DNA of 41,602 bases from an uncultured Sphingomonas sp. (GTDB lineage Bacteria; Pseudomonadota; Alphaproteobacteria; Sphingomonadales; Sphingomonadaceae). Location of the stretch: NCBI RefSeq assembly GCF_913776855.1, contig NZ_CAJYQD010000046.1, positions 1 to 41,602 of the forward strand, written 5' to 3'. Numbering within the stretch: the first letter of the stretch is position 1; each line of letters begins with the position of its first letter. The translations under genes were made by a program, and so were the position numbers. Under the pieces are notes generated by a model that worked only from the letters and a program-made list of their open reading frames with translations, did no database searches and was not told the DNA's origin. Below are positions 39,908-41,602 of this stretch, in pieces.

Positions 39908-40665
39908 AGGGGCTTGGCCAAGCCGAAAAGCTTTTGCAGTCCCTCGGCGTCACCAGTCCGGATGAGATCGATATAGAGGCGATCGCCTGGACGATGGGTG
40001 CCAAGGTGCGCAACGCCATTTTGGAGAGCTGTGAAGCCAGGATCATCGGCTTTCGCGATCAGGCGATTATAACTGTGAAAGGCGATGGCGATCCGCGTCG
40101 CCGTCGCTTCTCGATCGCGCACGAGTTGGGCCACTGGCAGCATCATCGCGGCCGGTCGTCGGTCTGCAGGGCGAGTGAGATCGGGAGTGTCAGCCAGGGC
40201 GGTGCCGGCATTGAGCGGCAAGCCGATAATTATGCCGCCGACCTGTTGATGCCTGCCTATCTGTTTCGACCGCTTGCCGCCGCTCAACGGCGGCCGTCAT
40301 TCGAAGCAATCGACGCTCTGGCGGCTGCCTTTTCCACCAGCCGGTTGGCGACGGCGCTAAGGTTTATCAATCATAGCCCTTGGCCCTGTATGATCGTTTG
40401 CCACGGTCAGAACGGACGCCGATGGTTTCGACGCAATGGCGGCATTCCGGATCACTGGTTTCCCCGTGATGATCTCGATCCCGAGTCAGACGCGATGGAC
40501 GTGCTGTATGGAAAGATTGATCGGTCGCGGCCGACGATCATCGGGGCAGACGCATGGTTCGATCGCCGGGGCGCCGATCGGTTTGAGCTAACCGAGGAGT
40601 GCGTCAAAGGCTTTGGGAATGATGTGCTCGCCCTTCTGACGCTGAAAGATCAAATGCTCGATTAG
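39904..40665 (+). CDS. ImmA/IrrE-family metallopeptidase
   Basis: The 253-aa protein begins with TTG at 39904 overlapping the upstream stop by 4 bp. The zinc motif HELGH is at residues 73-77 in RRRRFSIAHELGHWQHH, and the downstream third-ligand Glu region is ERQADNYAADLLMPAYLF, both the hallmark of ImmA/IrrE (COG2856) proteases. ImmA cleaves the ICE repressor ImmR and IrrE triggers stress responses by cutting DdrO. The C-terminal half is unlike these and may be a sensor. Coupled to the sigma-like and 143-aa genes. Expected to cleave a regulator on a signal; target unknown. Confidence 0.9.
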   Translation: MKGLGQAEKLLQSLGVTSPDEIDIEAIAWTMGAKVRNAILESCEARIIGFRDQAIITVKGDGDPRRRRFSIAHELGHWQHHRGRSSVCRASEIGSVSQGGAGIERQADNYAADLLMPAYLFRPLAAAQRRPSFEAIDALAAAFSTSRLATALRFINHSPWPCMIVCHGQNGRRWFRRNGGIPDHWFPRDDLDPESDAMDVLYGKIDRSRPTIIGADAWFDRRGADRFELTEECVKGFGNDVLALLTLKDQMLD

Positions 40666-40720
40666 GACCGCGCAGCATGGGGCTTTGAACTGGGCAAGTT
40701 GCGCGTCGGCAATTCTCAGC

Positions 40721-41275
40721 CTACGCATCCGCTTGCGTAAGAGTCCGAACCGTCGCGATCGGCAGGAACAACCGCAAGCCGTTGGAGGGCAGCGGCTCAA
40801 AGCCATAACCGGTATAGAGCGCGGTGCGTTTCGCCACCTTCTCGGCATCGCCGCAGTCGAGCACGTCCAGCATAACCACGGCGATACCCAACGCATCGGC
40901 CGCCACAGCCAGTCGCTTGAGGCAATCGACCAGCAGATCGCCGCCATAGCCCTGCCCTTGGAAGCGGCTATCGACCCCGATCATCGAAATATAGGCGGCC
41001 GGGATACTGCCATGCGCAGGCCGGTTGCGGGCGAACCGATCGGGTAGCTCGGCATAGTCGATCGCATGGGCGTTGATGGCGTAGAAGCCGATCAGCTGGC
41101 CTTCGGCACCGACCATCACAAAGGTGCGGACGTTATCCGCCTTGGCGAGCTTGTTCGCGGTCCGGCGAAAGAAGTTGTCGACCTGTGTGATGCCACAGGA
41201 AAAGGCCGTTCGATCATGCTTGGCAGGATCGAACGGTTCGATGGTGAAGGGCTTTGCGTCCTCTGTCGCCGTCAC
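40721..41275 (-). CDS. GNAT acetyltransferase toxin (TacT-like)
   Basis: The 184-aa GNAT protein begins FTIEPFDPAKHDRTAFSCGITQVDNFFRRTANKLAKADNVRTFV, the typical start of TacT/AtaT-type tRNA-acetylating toxins, with the acetyl-CoA loop MIGVDSRFQGQGYGGDLLVDCLKRL and the family's conserved Tyr region RTALYTGYGFEPL. Such toxins acetylate the amino group of charged tRNAs to block translation. It overlaps the DUF1778 gene by ATGA, antitoxin first, as is usual. Confidence 0.88.
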   Translation of the reverse strand: MTATEDAKPFTIEPFDPAKHDRTAFSCGITQVDNFFRRTANKLAKADNVRTFVMVGAEGQLIGFYAINAHAIDYAELPDRFARNRPAHGSIPAAYISMIGVDSRFQGQGYGGDLLVDCLKRLAVAADALGIAVVMLDVLDCGDAEKVAKRTALYTGYGFEPLPSNGLRLFLPIATVRTLTQADA

Positions 41276-41580
41276 CTGCTGACGATCGTCTCACGATGCC
41301 GCGCGAATGCTGCCCGAAGTCGCTCGGTGGGTGCCGGTGGCGTGTCGAGCGCCGCAAAGAAGTGCGCATGATCGACCGGCTGCAGGGTAGTGCGTTCGTG
41401 CGCCGCGATCGTCTCCATCGCGGAGCGATAGGCTGCGTTCATCGTAAAGACGGAATCGTCCACACCGGAAAGAGCGGCAGCCTGCTGGATCGCCTGCTTG
41501 ATGCGCGGCTTGGTACGGAAGTTCATCCGCTCGCTGCTGCGCTCCTCAACGGCGCCGACCTGATCCTGAAAGCCAAGCAT
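41272..41580 (-). CDS. DUF1778 antitoxin (TacA-like)
   Basis: The 102-aa protein shows a ribbon-helix-helix N-terminus SSERMNFRTKPRIKQAIQQAAALSGVDDSVFTMNAAYRSAMETIAAHE, the DUF1778 (TacA) pattern, and a C-terminal toxin-neutralising tail (PVDHAHFFAALDTPPAPTERLRAAFARH). GAGGTG lies six bases before ATG 41580; an ATG at 41592 is less likely. It is the expected autorepressor of the pair. The promoter lies at or beyond the window end. Confidence 0.88.
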   Translation of the reverse strand: MLGFQDQVGAVEERSSERMNFRTKPRIKQAIQQAAALSGVDDSVFTMNAAYRSAMETIAAHERTTLQPVDHAHFFAALDTPPAPTERLRAAFARHRETIVSR

Positions 41581-41602
41581 GGCACACCTCATTCAACCTG
41601 CA

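Noticed and set aside
1..41602. CRISPR arrays, tRNA genes, phage integrase, insertion sequences
   Set aside because: No regularly spaced direct repeats, no recognisable tRNA cloverleaf and no transposase or integrase motif was found by reading either strand; absence by eye is not a scan result.

Overview
The window is high-GC DNA with the gene content and intergenic repeats of a sphingomonad alphaproteobacterium (Sphingomonas or a close relative). The grounds are the TonB-dependent receptor families, a tryptophan-halogenase-like gene inside a sugar locus, a Caulobacter-type cpa/tad pilus cluster and short inverted repeats of the kind scattered between sphingomonad genes. This assignment rests on protein resemblance read by eye, not on a search. 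No tRNA, rRNA, CRISPR array, transposase or integrase was seen.

Left part (1-6.6 kb): the 3' end of ispH, then thrB, rnhA and a spermidine-synthase-like gene in a chain of 1-4 bp overlaps. A repeat-filled gap and a conserved 47-aa ORF follow. Then come three minus-strand genes: an alpha/beta hydrolase, a D-amino-acid-dehydrogenase-like FAD enzyme and an alpha-ketoglutarate-semialdehyde dehydrogenase with a LacI-type palindrome upstream. Next (6.6-14.4 kb) is a tad/cpa pilus operon, cpaA-B-C-D-E-tadB-tadC, tightly overlapping but without the cpaF/tadA ATPase and without a pilin gene. A membrane-anchored protein with a helix-hairpin-helix-like tail follows. An HxlR regulator and an NAD(P)-binding reductase are divergent around a clear palindrome (14.4-15.5 kb).

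Two sugar-scavenging loci occupy 15.5-34.3 kb. The first has a GH84-like N-acetylglucosaminidase, a TonB receptor, a sodium-solute symporter, MurQ and a UTRA-type GntR regulator, and looks like amino-sugar (MurNAc/GlcNAc) salvage. The second has GH30 and GH3 glucosidases, a LacI regulator, a tryptophan-halogenase-like flavoenzyme, a large TonB receptor and an MFS sugar permease. Identical TTGGAAGCGCTTCCAA palindromes precede both the GH3-GH30 operon and the receptor, tying them into one LacI-type beta-glucan/beta-glucoside regulon.

The right end (about 35.1-41.6 kb) has a different character: a less GC-biased, accessory region. It starts with a decayed methyltransferase beside a VIT-family gene. 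It then carries an AvcD-type P-loop/deoxycytidylate-deaminase fusion (anti-phage nucleotide depletion) translationally coupled to an unknown 93-aa protein, and two small DUF3892/DUF2188-like genes. Next is an operon of a sigma-70-like protein, an unknown 143-aa protein and an ImmA/IrrE metallopeptidase, preceded by an 83-nt inverted repeat. A DUF1778/GNAT (TacA/TacT-type) toxin-antitoxin pair closes the window. This is most likely a small defence island. The deaminase operon with its new partner and the sigma/X/ImmA operon are the best candidates for undescribed biology.
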